A stretch of DNA of 64,000 nucleotides from Amylostereum areolatum (lineage: Eukaryota; Basidiomycota; Agaricomycetes; Russulales; Stereaceae): assembly GCA_012932865.1 (NCBI GenBank), contig SAXG01000133.1:1-64000 (forward strand), given 5' to 3'. Shown piece after piece: positions 33,129-45,233 of this stretch (positions are counted from its first letter, which is position 1; each line of letters starts with the position of its first letter). The translations under genes were made by a program, and so were the position numbers. The notes under the pieces were generated by a model. It was given only the letters and a program-made list of their open reading frames with translations. It was not told where the DNA came from and ran no database searches.

Positions 33129-34662
33129 TTATACTAGAACGTCAAGCTCCTCTACGGAGCTCACGATACCAGAGCGAGTGAAGGTCTTTCCCTTAACGGA
33201 CTCAAGACCTTCGCCCGCGTATGTGACCAAAGGTGAAAGTTCGATCTCCACTCCTTCCGCAACTTTCGCACCTGCAGCCTCCAGGAAGCGGCGGTGCTGC
33301 GACAGCAGGTCATGGCGGCTGGTCTCGGGATCGTCCGAGCCAGTCCCCGGCGCGTTCTTGAGCGGGCTGAACTCCTCCTTGCGCGCGACCTCGAGCACGG
33401 CGAAGCGCTTCGTGAACGGGAACACGTCGAACACGAACAGCTCCAGCTTCATGCCGTTCGGACTCGTCGGCTTGACGGACTTGCCGGTGGCGAAGTCCAC
33501 GTGCGGAATCTTCTTGCGCGCGATGTGGAACGCGAGCTGGTCTTCGAACGCCTCGACCTCTTTGAGGAACTGCGTCGTGTAGAAGTGGTTCGCAATGTTG
33601 CCCGCGCGGAACGCGAGCTCGCCCGACGCGTCACGGCGCTCAGCCTGCTCCTTGGAAATCTCGGAATACTCCACGACGCTGTATTTGTCCCCACGCCGCG
33701 CGACAACGCCGACGGATTCAGTGGGAGATGCCTTGGGCACGACCTTGGCTGCGCAGTCGGCCTGCTTGCTGATGCAGTAGCCGAGGAACGCGGGATCGGC
33801 GACGCGCACGAGGCAGTTGTCGACACAGTACGCGTGCACGTAAAGAACCTTGCGGGCGGAGAGGTCGGAGAGAACGGTGCGGGACTTGTCGGCGGGGGAA
33901 ATGGGGGAACGTAGAGCAGCGTAGATGCCGCCGTTTCCGTCCGGGGCGACAGCCACGCGCGAGGGCGAGTCGAGAATGACTTTGCCATCATTGGTAAGAC
34001 ATGGCAAGGTGCCTACAACGGGGTTAGAGATGTGCATCGCCGCAGAGTCCACAAGGGAGACCCATACCTTGCTCGAAAAAGATGACGTTCTTGGAGTTCA
34101 AGCCAAAATATTCGTTCTTGTTGAAGAAATCCTCAGTCACTTTCCGCGTAGGCCCGCTTGTCATGATGTACCATGGAACGACGACAGAGCCTGCCGGTTG
34201 TCCAGCCTCCTGTTCCGCGACTTGCTGGAGGCGGGCGATGCGCTCGGCTTGGTACTGGAAGAGCGATTTGTGGGAGGGCAATCCAATATCGTAGCAACCC
34301 TTGGGCGCTGAGCTGCCGAGGCGCGTTCCCTGACCGCCGGCCATGAGGAGGACGCCCACCTCACCGCGTGCGATCGCCTTGAGCCCTGTTGTCCGCCATT
34401 CCGCCTCCTTCTCTGGATGCGCTGAGACAGAGTCGCTCGCATCTTGGGGTAGCGGTTCGATGCGCTCTTCGTGGGTACCGCTTGTGGCCTCCGTCTCCGC
34501 GGAGACGGCTTTCTTGTACACGCGGTTGACACGTTCAATGTCGAGGGCCTCGAGTTGTTCTGTGAGCGCTGCACGGTCGGCGTCTGAGAGTTCGGGCCAG
34601 AAATGGAAAAGGTGGCCTTGACCAGCGGATTCGTAGCGCTGACGAAGATCGGCGGGGGCCAT
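33129..34662 (-). CDS. UAP1: UDP-N-acetylglucosamine pyrophosphorylase
   Basis: Uap1/Qri1 makes UDP-GlcNAc from UTP and GlcNAc-1-phosphate in the cytosol, feeding chitin, N-glycan and GPI synthesis. The start at 34662 gives MAPADLRQRYESAGQGHLFH, then GEVGVLLMAGGQGTRLGSSA (the nucleotide-binding LxxGxGTRLG loop) and PKGCYDIGLPSHKSLFQYQA. WYIMTSGPTRKVTEDFFNKN comes before FEQG. One intron of about 58 nt separates this from TLPCLTNDGKVILDSPSRVA, VAPDGNGGIYAAL, VHAYCVDNCLVRVADPAFLG and SVVEYSEISKEQA. KLELFVFDVFPFTKRFAVLE and the FSPLKNAPGTGSDDPETSRH loop are near the C-terminus, with a stop at 33129. All family motifs are intact and length is normal. Confidence 0.95.
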
Positions 34663-35891
34663 GGTGAAAGTCGACGGAGAAAGAGAGGGTGTATATAGGA
34701 TGAAGTTGAGCTTGAACAGTGGTTGTTCAATGCTGGGAGGGCCAATATATGACGGTTCGGTAACAGCCGCGGCAACCCTTGACCGTGGTGAACGCGGCCT
34801 CGATTCATCGCTTTCACCGTGACTTCATCCACTGCTTCTGCTGTCGTCGCCAGGCTCTCTTTCACCGCCCTTTCGGACGCACTTGTTCTCCTTTTGCGCT
34901 CACTGTCACCGCTTCTGTATCGTGCCATCTTTGGGCGTTGGAGGATCTAGGGTCATCCAGTGCAGTTGACGTACTTGTTGCGGTATAAACATGCACAGGC
35001 CCGGTGGAGGAACACTGGAGTTTTTTCTTGAGCATGCCCCAATCACATCATATCCCTACGCACGTCATCTACCAACCAAGACGGTCGATGATATCTCCTG
35101 GCCGAGCTGCCCGTCTCGATGAAAATGGCTTTCGTGGATGGCATTCCGACTAATCCGCCTTCCATACTCAAACGTCTACATATAGAATTTCGTCACAATT
35201 GTCGTATGAAAAACGTCCCAGAAAATGGATCCCGACGCGATCATTGTTACGACATGCACAACTGGAGCTTGCCATACCCTTGCCTTGGTCTTTGTTAGAA
35301 TGGATATATTTGGAGCACCACAGCTGTGCGGACCTCTTGCTTGCTACCGCAACGGGCGCGCGTTGTCTCGGCCACCACTGATCACAGACAACGATGCATC
35401 TAGCGGGGTTAGGGTCTGCTCTGCGGGGTTCAGGTCCATCCCGGCACAAATGGTGAGCCGCGATGAGATCCCCAAATGTGCGATTTAAACTGATCCGCTC
35501 GCTTGCAGTCTGCTTCCAGCGCGTATACTCGAGCGCGCTTGGACCTTGGACCAATTGTGGAGTAAATAAACAGGTGCGTGGGTAAGTGTTGGCACTGTGG
35601 GTCTGTGGCAGTGGACGGGTGGGGAGTTGAGGAGATTGGAGAGGTGCCTTTGGACCTGAGAGAGGAGAGGAGAAGAGGATGAGGATGGGACGGTTGGGAG
35701 GGATCGAAGCCTACTGTCGGACACGTGAACAAGAAAGGTAGACTGGCACGGATATGGAACGCGTCAACTGGCGCGTCAGCTCCCCTCGTTTCCTCTCATT
35801 TCTGCTTATATATAAATGTCCTCCCCCTCCCTTTCCTCCCTCCCTCCCCCTCCTCCCTCCTCCCTCCTCCTCACTGTCCTTACCGCCCGTC
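34663..35891. other. 1.2-kb divergent intergenic region between UAP1 and EXG1
   Basis: No gene is supported. Short open frames near 35168-35554 and 34779-34988 lack recognisable domains or convincing splice joins. The right end holds the EXG1 core promoter (listed separately). Confidence 0.6.
35807..35872 (+). promoter_or_regulatory. TATA box and pyrimidine tract of the exo-glucanase gene
   Basis: A clear TATATATAAA lies at 35807-35816, 76 bp before the EXG1 start codon. It is followed by about 50 nt of almost pure C/T (35820-35872). This TATA plus CT-block arrangement is typical of strongly expressed fungal genes, where initiation falls at the end of the CT block. Confidence 0.65.
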
Positions 35892-37602
<1,711 letters not shown>

Positions 37603-38103
37603 ACGCCCTTTCACTTATTCTCGCACACGAACACACGAACCATACCCACATCAGACGCTGTCCCGTGCTGTACGGGAGCATTCTTTGCACATACCCGCTC
37701 TTTCTCCACGCGCTGTCCCTTGAAGACTTCGCCCTTGACATTTTTGGTCGACTTGGTTCTCTGTCACATATACCTTACGCGCTCTTGGGGAACGCCTTTG
37801 TATTCTATATGTAACATACCGAACTTTTACGACCTTATAACGTGCCTTGTTTTTTTAAGTTGACGCCTTTACGTCGTGCTGTCGACGGCCGTTACATTCA
37901 CCATGAAGGCGCCACGTTCGAGACTAGTGCCAACTGGTTAAATCGCGCTATGTTTGGATTTTGGAGGTTATTTACCTTCCTTCACTGCGCAGTCCCGATA
38001 ACGGCGGCACGAAGAAAACAAATCATCTTGTTCAGCGGGACAAGGTAACGTGCATGCATTATATGTACATATATCAAACGTCGAGTGAGGAAAGACCGCA
38101 ATA

Positions 38104-39455
38104 TCATACGAGCGCGAGTGACTTCCGTTCCTCCTGCTGATGGTTCTGTCCATCTGAATCTGAGATAGCCGTGGAGGACGGGCTCGTGGACGAGGAACTT
38201 CCCTGGAATACGAGCGTTGACGCGCAGGGCCCCACAGAGTTTTCTTGGATGTATTCTGAGAAACTGCGGTCGCAATGCGTTTTTTGGAGGTGGACGAGGA
38301 TGATGATGATGGTGGGGTATAGGCCCTACGTAAAGTTTCACATTTGAATGGTTCGAAGCAAGGGAGTGGGACGAGAATACTTACGCTGACACAGGCCATC
38401 GCGAGGGGTATTGTAAGGCTCGATCCGGGGAAAACGCTAAAGTGAGAGATGATGTAGAATACCTGTCGTAGTAAAGTGAGCGAAAGCGACGGTAAGGAAA
38501 TGAGGCTCTGTACCCAGATAACGCAATATATGGTGCCCGACTCGGTGAGGAGGACGAGGACCTTTTCGACTTTTGATGTGTTGGATTCGTCGATTAATAG
38601 CTTCTTGAGAAAGGCGCGGTGTCGCCTGTTGGGCAAATGATAGATTTAGTACAAGGTCGTCAAGTTCCGTAAAAGGGGTGACTGACCAGGTCTTGATACC
38701 GATGAGACCAGTCGCGAAGATATTGCTGATGAAAGATAAAAACATTTCTAGAGCCCCGAAGTAGGATGATTTTATTTGCCCATCCGAGGAATAATTCCAT
38801 GTGAGGTCATCCCTCGGGATTATAGCGGTATGCCCTATGGCGCATACTGGGTAGAGGTCATCAGATGCACAGCCGTACGTTTCAAGAAGACGATTTACTT
38901 GAAGTTGCAGCCATGAGGATGGCGGATGCGATGACGATAAACGCGCGTCGTTCCCAGAGGATCCACGCTCTCCAGAGAACGACCGAATCGCTGAGAACAA
39001 ACTAAGAAGCGTGTCAGGATATTGTACCTGTGGCTGGGCTATCGCTCACATTGATGGACACAAGGGCGGCGAAAACGACCATCTGGGTGGTCCCAAGTAC
39101 ATTGCAGCCTGAGGAATCCTTCACCGCGCATCGAATCCTGCTTAGGGAGACTCCCCATAGAGAAGCCGCGGCCGCATACATAACGAGCGTGATCGCTAGC
39201 ATGACTATGTTGACCTTCTGCTTGAAGCCTTTGCATCTATGAGCATGTCCGTCAACATCCCTCGCATTTGAGAAGGATGCGAACGCACATGATCAACCAG
39301 GTGGACAGGATTATCACGCAGGTGTAGGCGCCTGAATCGACGACCGACCATTGATGATTAGCAAGCCGATCCGATGGAAGTTCCGTGAGATGCCCACCGA
39401 AGAGAAAGGTCTGGACGAGTAGAGGGGTGAGGTCGGAGACATCTCGGGAGGCCAT
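38104..39455 (-). CDS. Seven-helix membrane protein of unknown function (mushroom-type)
   Basis: The start at 39455 gives MASRDVSDLTPLLVQTFLFG, then helices in YTCVIILSTWLIMCVRIL, VNIVMLAITLVMYAAAASLW, VLGTTQMVVFAALVSIN, a region with a predicted external segment (PRDDLTWNYSSDGQIKSSYF), MFLSFISNIFATGLIGIKTW, KVEKVLVLLTESGTIYCVIW, and SLTIPLAMACVS. The last exon continues GLYPTTIIILVHLQKTHCDR and ends at a TGA at 38104-38106. That final helix (xYPTxIIxLVxLQ) is a common feature of a large family of uncharacterised Agaricomycete seven-TM proteins. The RHRAFLKKLL loop is basic, consistent with a cytosolic loop. Ligand and role are unknown. Several short introns are inferred. Confidence 0.65.
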
Positions 39456-39965
39456 TCGGTGTGTCCAACAAGTATGTAGGAACGAATCAGAATGAACTGC
39501 GTGGGCGAGGAGACTGCACTCCAGCCATCGCAGCTGGTGAGGGTGATATACCTGGGACCCCCATATTTTGGAGTCTCTAGACGCCTGGCGCTATTAGGTG
39601 CTCGGAGGGGACCATTGACATGTCGCCGGAAGTTCCACAGATTTTGATGTCAACTGTGCATATATGCATGTAACCAGCAAGTACAGATGTGGTCTTCGCA
39701 GTCATGCGGATAAACAGGATGATTTGTGTGATCCAAAAGACCGTCTCGGGACAGAGCACGACGAATGTGGTCGCTTGCGGCTTGATTGAAGAAACCGCGT
39801 TTTAGCGGTGAGGGTGTCTCACGTGACTGGTTGAACCTGAAATTTGAAATTTGGGTCAGATGGATAATGATTTCCTTGTCGTTACATCCTGCCCACATCC
39901 TTTCCTCGACGATTCGAGCTTCACCATCGTGCTGGACTAGGATCGACTTCCCAACTTCTGCCACA

Positions 39966-41021
39966 ATGCGTACGAAGCGACGCGCTCTCTCCATCTCTTT
40001 CTTGCTCCTGGTGAGCGGACTGGGAGAAGCAAGGTCTCTCGCGTATCGACAAGTGGACCACCGAGGCATACACGACCTGCTACCGCTCAGACGAGGAATC
40101 GGAGACCTTCTGGGAGACGCCGACAGGCCAAAACCTCAGGATGTACCACAGGGAGCTACACTGGACCCACCGCTATCACACAAGGAGCTGGACTCTGTCA
40201 TCACACACCAAACGGCGAGCTTGACCAGACTAATCCCAGTGGAACTCAAAACTACTGCCTTTTCGACTACCCACGCCTCTACAACACCTCTTCCTCTTCC
40301 TGTGGCTTCCCCATCCCCTGCCGGGACATCTTCCACGCAACCATTGCGCGCGCCAACACCAACACCAACACCAACTAACAACCCGCCCGCTGTGCCTCAG
40401 AACAGATCATCTCTTGGATCTAACTCGAGCTGGAAAATCGTCGGTATCGCCGTCATCGCTGTCAGTGTCATCGGCGGTGGGATCATGGCCGCCGTCTTCT
40501 TCGACCAGTGGTGGGGCTTCCTACGCGACGTCTGTGGCGGGCGGAAGAAACGCAAGGGACCTGGCGGCGATGAGGAGCTCGTTCCGGACTGGGAGAAAGG
40601 AAGCTGGGAATACAAGCTCGACTCTCGAGGCACGCGGTATCCGTCGTTCAGATCGCCGCCGCCGGATTTCCGCTCTCCTGCCAGCGAGGAGATGGCGGAG
40701 CGTTCGCCTGTGATGGGTCCAGGTGTGGGAACATTTGGACGCGGTGTTGGCGGGCTGTCGGATTACAAGATGGAGATGCCGTCGAGGGCGGTCGTGCGGG
40801 ACGACGCAAGGTTCTATGGCGACATCTACGACGGCGCGTATCCCCCTGCTCAAGCACCCTACTCTCCTCCCGCTGTGTTTGAGCCCGTTGACCCTGCTCA
40901 CGGACGTCATCCGGACCCACCGTATTCTGAACCTGGAGTCCATCGATCCAATACTTCAACAACTTTCGCACCAGATGAAAATGCCTACGGAGGCGTAGTT
41001 GTTTCTCCTGTCCCCCGCTGA
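39966..41021 (+). CDS. Single-pass membrane protein with Thr/Pro-rich ectodomain
   Basis: I do not recognise a family. This single exon starts MRTKRRALSISFLLLVSGLG, a signal peptide, followed by an extracellular Thr/Ser/Pro-rich segment (TPTPTPTNNPP) likely to be O-mannosylated. One transmembrane helix follows, IVGIAVIAVSVIGGGIMAAV, then a basic stop-transfer (GGRKKRKG) and a cytosolic tail rich in Pro and Tyr. This is the general layout of fungal wall-sensor and similar proteins, but no WSC or other sensor domain is visible. A CACGTG box at 39820-39825 lies 141-146 bp upstream. An in-frame ATG at 39786 also exists but would place the signal peptide internally, so 39966 is preferred. Confidence 0.6.
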   Translation: MRTKRRALSISFLLLVSGLGEARSLAYRQVDHRGIHDLLPLRRGIGDLLGDADRPKPQDVPQGATLDPPLSHKELDSVITHQTASLTRLIPVELKTTAFSTTHASTTPLPLPVASPSPAGTSSTQPLRAPTPTPTPTNNPPAVPQNRSSLGSNSSWKIVGIAVIAVSVIGGGIMAAVFFDQWWGFLRDVCGGRKKRKGPGGDEELVPDWEKGSWEYKLDSRGTRYPSFRSPPPDFRSPASEEMAERSPVMGPGVGTFGRGVGGLSDYKMEMPSRAVVRDDARFYGDIYDGAYPPAQAPYSPPAVFEPVDPAHGRHPDPPYSEPGVHRSNTSTTFAPDENAYGGVVVSPVPR

Positions 41022-41837
41022 TAAGCGCCATCCCGAACCTTGGGACTATGTACCATCACTTTCCTTCTCAAACCACTTCCTTCGTCTTGCCATGTAGCCT
41101 TCCACATATGTATCATTCCACTTGCAATCCTGCTGTTACTTAACATTGAGCAGACTCGGAACTATGCTGTTGTTGGACGCGGTCACGTGTATACCCTACT
41201 CGTAAAGTGGACCTGGAAGTACATCATATTGACGCGACGATGTACTAAGTGTCAACTTGAACTTGACCAAGGTATCGCATCACGATGATCTAACGGCAGA
41301 AAGACACTGATTCCGACAAGCTGTATTCATGTACTGCTGCCATTCGTACATTGAATGTTCACGTCGCCGTCAACAAGGATGTAGGATAACCACACCAATC
41401 ATCAATAGGCAAACGAAATAAGATCTGGAGATCTATATCCAGACCGTGTCCTTCAAGGGGTGGGGAGAGACTCCGGCAGTAAATACACTCTTCGGATAAC
41501 GCGAGATTTGTACTACTGCCATAGCACCGGAGGATCCGAACTCTGTTCGTACGTAAAGAGTTGGAGACTCGATGTTGGTAAATGTGGAGGTAAAGCTTGT
41601 GTGAGGACACCGGAAGGGCGGATAAAGAAAAGCTAACGACATCATGGGACCTAGTGCAGAGAAACCGAGCATCAGCGAGCAGAAAGAGGCTGAGAGAAAT
41701 TGCATAGGTCCGAACCGACTTTAACAAATTCGCCTTTGTCCGGATAACGCGGCCCGAGATGCCCGACACTTACGTACTCTGGTTTACTCACCTGGAAAAG
41801 CCTCTCGCTCAGCGGTCTTCAGGACACACACTCTATC
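41022..41837. other. Intergenic region upstream of riboflavin synthase
   Basis: No gene is firmly supported. Overlapping minus-strand frames at 41359-41769 give short peptides without a recognised domain. CACGTG occurs at 41185-41190, too far from the riboflavin synthase start to fit the pattern seen elsewhere. Confidence 0.5.
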
Positions 41838-42707
41838 ATGTTCACAGGTCTCGTACGCATTTTCACCCGCTCTCGCCCTTCAATGATGCGAGCCGAGTTT
41901 CCAGATCGAACAACTGGGAACGGTGGATTCCATTCTGCGCGATGAAGGCGGATGCACATTGACCGTATCACATTCGGGGCCCATTCTCGACGACTGCCGC
42001 ATCGGCGACTCGATCGCTGTGAACGGCGCATGCTTAACAGTGACTAAATTCGACCCAAAAGAGAAGGATGGGTGGTTTGAGGTGTGGCTGGCGAACGAAA
42101 CATTAGAGAGGACGGACCTTGGTAAGTATGTTCCTCTTTCTGTTCGTCCATCGGTACGACGAAGCTGCCTTCAGGTGAACGCAAAGTCGGAGATCAGTTA
42201 AACCTTGAACGTGCTATGGGTGCGCACGTTAGGTTCGGTGGCCACTTTGTACAGGTGCGTCTTCACACGTCCGTATGAGACGATTGCGCTTCACGTCCTT
42301 CCCACTAGGGCCACGTTGATACGACTGCGACGTTAATCTCGAAAATACCCGATGGGGATTCCTTGAGGCTTCTATTCCAGCTACCTGCTCCGACGCCCTC
42401 TCGGCCATCTCTGCTCCCATACCTGATCCCGAAAGGCTACGTCGCGATCGACGGCACATCACTAACGCTGACTGAAGTCGAGGATGGGGAGCGGACGTTC
42501 GGTGTGGTGTTGATCCAGCATACGCAGGAAAAGATCACATTGAGCAGGAAGGAAGTGGGGTCCAAGGTGAACATCGAGGTGGACATGGTGGGAAAGTACG
42601 TGGAGAAGAGCGTTACGGCAGCGCTTGGAGGAGGAGGGGGCGAGGGGATTCGAGCGCTGGTAGAGAAGATCGTGGTGGATGTGCTGGCAAAGAAGGGGGT
42701 GCGGTGA
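41838..42707 (+). CDS. RIB5: Riboflavin synthase alpha chain
   Basis: Riboflavin synthase dismutates two 6,7-dimethyl-8-ribityllumazine molecules to riboflavin in the cytosol. The first coding exon is only 15 nt (41838-41852, MFTGL, the family's invariant start). An intron ending CAG joins to IEQLGTVDSILRDEGGCTLT, GDSIAVNGACLTVTKFDPKE and WLANETLERTDLG. After the next introns come ERKVGDQLNLERAM, GAHVRFGGHFVQ and GHVDTTATLISKIPDG. The second barrel repeat reads LIPKGYVAIDGTSLTLTEVE and VVLIQHTQEKITLSRKEVGS, with KVNIEVDMVGKYVEKS at the end. Both lumazine-binding repeats are complete. A Gly-rich loop (LGGGGGEGIRAL) precedes the C-terminal helix, with a stop at 42705-42707. Confidence 0.93.
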
Positions 42708-42882
42708 ACGGAGGTGTACTTACGGTGTAGAGAAGGAAAGAAATGTGATGCTTCGGTTGTGAACTTGCGGGGAGATCGGCGCGAGGAAGCCGAGGGAGTG
42801 GAATGCGCGGACTTGGTTCGTTCGCTTGGTCGCTCTCTACCACGACCTCCTCGACTTCTCAACCTCGAACTCACTCGCATGA

Positions 42883-44872
42883 ATGACTATGGACGGCTCC
42901 TCCGCACGAAAGGCACGCCGTCCTCGCTTCATTTATTCAGCGGAGGTGAATGTTGACCGAGAGCGCAGGTTACCGCCAAGGTCGACTTCAATAACATCCT
43001 CAATCGCCCGCCCTCGTCGCGACCGGTGTCCCCCTACAAATCCCTCAACGCGCTCCCCGACAACCCACGACCGAAGGCCAAAGTTAATAGCAGCGCAACG
43101 TTCAGCGGAAAGACGCGAAGGGTATCTGGAACTTCCTCCGTTGTCACCAGCAGTCCAACCGTGAAGACACTGAGCTCGATATCGGCCATTCCTCGCCCAA
43201 CTTCCCCCTCCAAATTCCCAACGAGAGAACTTTCATCCACACGTTCCGCCATTGATGCGCCCACCTCCAAGGCCAAGGCAACCCTTACAGCCCACGCACT
43301 CTCCCGACAGCGCTCCTTGACCTCTACGCTCGCCCATCCGTCTCCAACCGCCCCTAGACCCCGTCGAGGTAGCGCCACCTTCTCCGCCGCTGGCTCAACG
43401 ACTTCCCCCAGCTCATCTTCCCACCTTTCACCTGAGAGTGCTGCTGGCTCAAGTCATGTTCGTGTCCGATCTAAGGTCAGCGGCCTCGCCAAGGCCAGTG
43501 CGATCAGTGCTCCAAGTAGTCCCTCCGGTGGACATCCCCCTTCTTCTAGTCCACCTGGAACCCACAAGCCGGCGTCACCGCCGTATGCGACTACCCGTCC
43601 AGCTCGTCTTCGGGCGCGTTCACCTTCCATTCCCGACTTCTCAGGTTCGGCACCTCCGTCTCCGACTTTGTCCTCCGCCCCGTACCCGATAACAACCGGT
43701 GCCCCCGCAGCGAATCCCCATCGCTATCAACCACATCGACCCGTCCCTGCCCCTCTCAACACTCGCTACCAACCCTTTTGTGCTTCGAATGGATCCGAGG
43801 CTGCACGCCATGCAAAATCGGCATCTGCGTCTGACAGTGATATTCAAGACATGCTTCCCCTTCCGCCTCCACAGTCACCGCCCACTTCGACTCTATCATT
43901 CTCCTCGCATTCATCACGCTCGTCCTCTCAGGTCACCGGGGGAACGTCCGACGTCAGCTCAAGCACGGCACCAACATTCCACTCTTACTTGAACGGCGCA
44001 AAGCCTCCAGATGTGGACCATGTTCCTCGCAACGCATTCGATGCCATCGTCGACCTTTTTGACCCTTCATCCAGACGTTCCTCGGCGGCCAGCACTGTGC
44101 AGAACACGTTATCGACCCTAAGCGTGCCGAAATCGGAGGGTAGCCAGATCAGACAAGAGGCCAAGTCCAACCGAAAGGTAACTGCTCAGATATCTCTCCC
44201 CTCTTTTGGCCCCGAAATGCTGAGACGGGTTTTCTGCAGATCGAGGACCTCGAGATCACGAACCGGTCCTTGCTCGCCATCAACTCCTCACTTGAGGCCA
44301 CACGACACAAACAAGCCAAGGAAATCCGCGAACTCCGTCGCAAACTACGCGAATCGCGTCTCATACTTCCTCCGCGCGCATATCGCGCTGTCAAGTCCTC
44401 TTTAAAGCCCGAAGAGGTGGCAGATGATGAAGATCAAGACGACGAAGAGGAGGAAGAGGAGGAAGGTGATGTGCCCGACGCATTCACCGCTCACGATGAG
44501 ACGTACAAGCGCGTCAGGGGGCTGCTGGACGGCCTCCTTGAGAGCGCGCGCAAAGCGCTCGCGTCCACGCCGGAAGATTTTCGCGACACGGCGGTTGCCA
44601 AAGTGCTCAGCGCAGAGGAGGTGCGCTCTTGGGCCGTTGGCAGCGCCGACGATGGCTCAGACGCACGCTCAATCGTGGACCATCCAGGCGACGCGACGAC
44701 AGATCTCGAACTTGACTCAGAAGATGAACAAGCGCGTGACGGCGCGGTTTCGCCCTCCCGCATCGCGGTACCCGAAGACGATGACGGGCTCAGCTCGGAA
44801 GACGAAGTGGAAACCATGATGGACATTTCGCCTCACGGGAGATTACCCCCAATAACTGTCACGCTTTCATGA
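42883..44872 (+). CDS. Serine/proline-rich protein with C-terminal coiled coil, unknown function
   Basis: The family is not recognised. The body from about 42978 reads FNNILNRPPSSRPVSPYKSL, then a long disordered Ser/Pro/Thr-rich region up to VPRNAFDAIVDLFDPSSRRS. An intron near 44177-44240 joins this to IEDLEITNRSLLAINSSLEA and KQAKEIRELRRKLRESRLI, a clear coiled coil. Beyond it are a Glu/Asp-rich run and a helical segment ETYKRVRGLLDGLLESARKA. The end is HGRLPPITVTLS. Such proteins are often cytoskeletal or polarity scaffolds, but this is only a guess. The first exon is uncertain: an ATG at 42883 opens a frame (MDGSSARKARRPRFIYSAE) that needs an unusually short intron to reach the body. Confidence 0.6.
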
Positions 44873-45233
44873 TGTTTATGACCTCAGCCATCCTGGATTT
44901 CCCATCTTTGCGTTATTGCTCCTCTTATGCTCCTCATGTACTCGAAGGATTATATACAGTACTGCATTCTTCATGTCTTATACCCGCACTCTCTACCATC
45001 TCTCCATCGCACTGCACGGTCTCCTCGCATTCCTTTCCCCATCCCAACGTCCGTCCATTCATCATCATAATGCATGCATCTATAGATATAATGGAAACTC
45101 GTATACAACAAATAACGACCGATTCAACTGCTCGCTGTGTGCTCGCCAGAAGTCCGCCGTCAAAGGGAGAGATACTAAAAATCGATCTAGCGTGTAGGGT
45201 AACATGCAGTCCATTCCGAGGATCCCTCTTCCA

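Noticed and set aside
33294..33914. 206-codon plus-strand ORF opposite UAP1
   Set aside because: Antisense shadow of a GC-rich, highly conserved coding region.
35168..35554. 128-codon minus-strand ORF in the UAP1/EXG1 spacer
   Set aside because: No homology recognised and no promoter or splice support.
39577..39759. Extra upstream exon for the seven-TM gene
   Set aside because: Hydrophobic but without a join that keeps frame to the accepted start at 39455.
41359..41769. 136-codon minus-strand ORF before riboflavin synthase
   Set aside because: No family match and no convincing splice partners; two overlapping frames are equally open.
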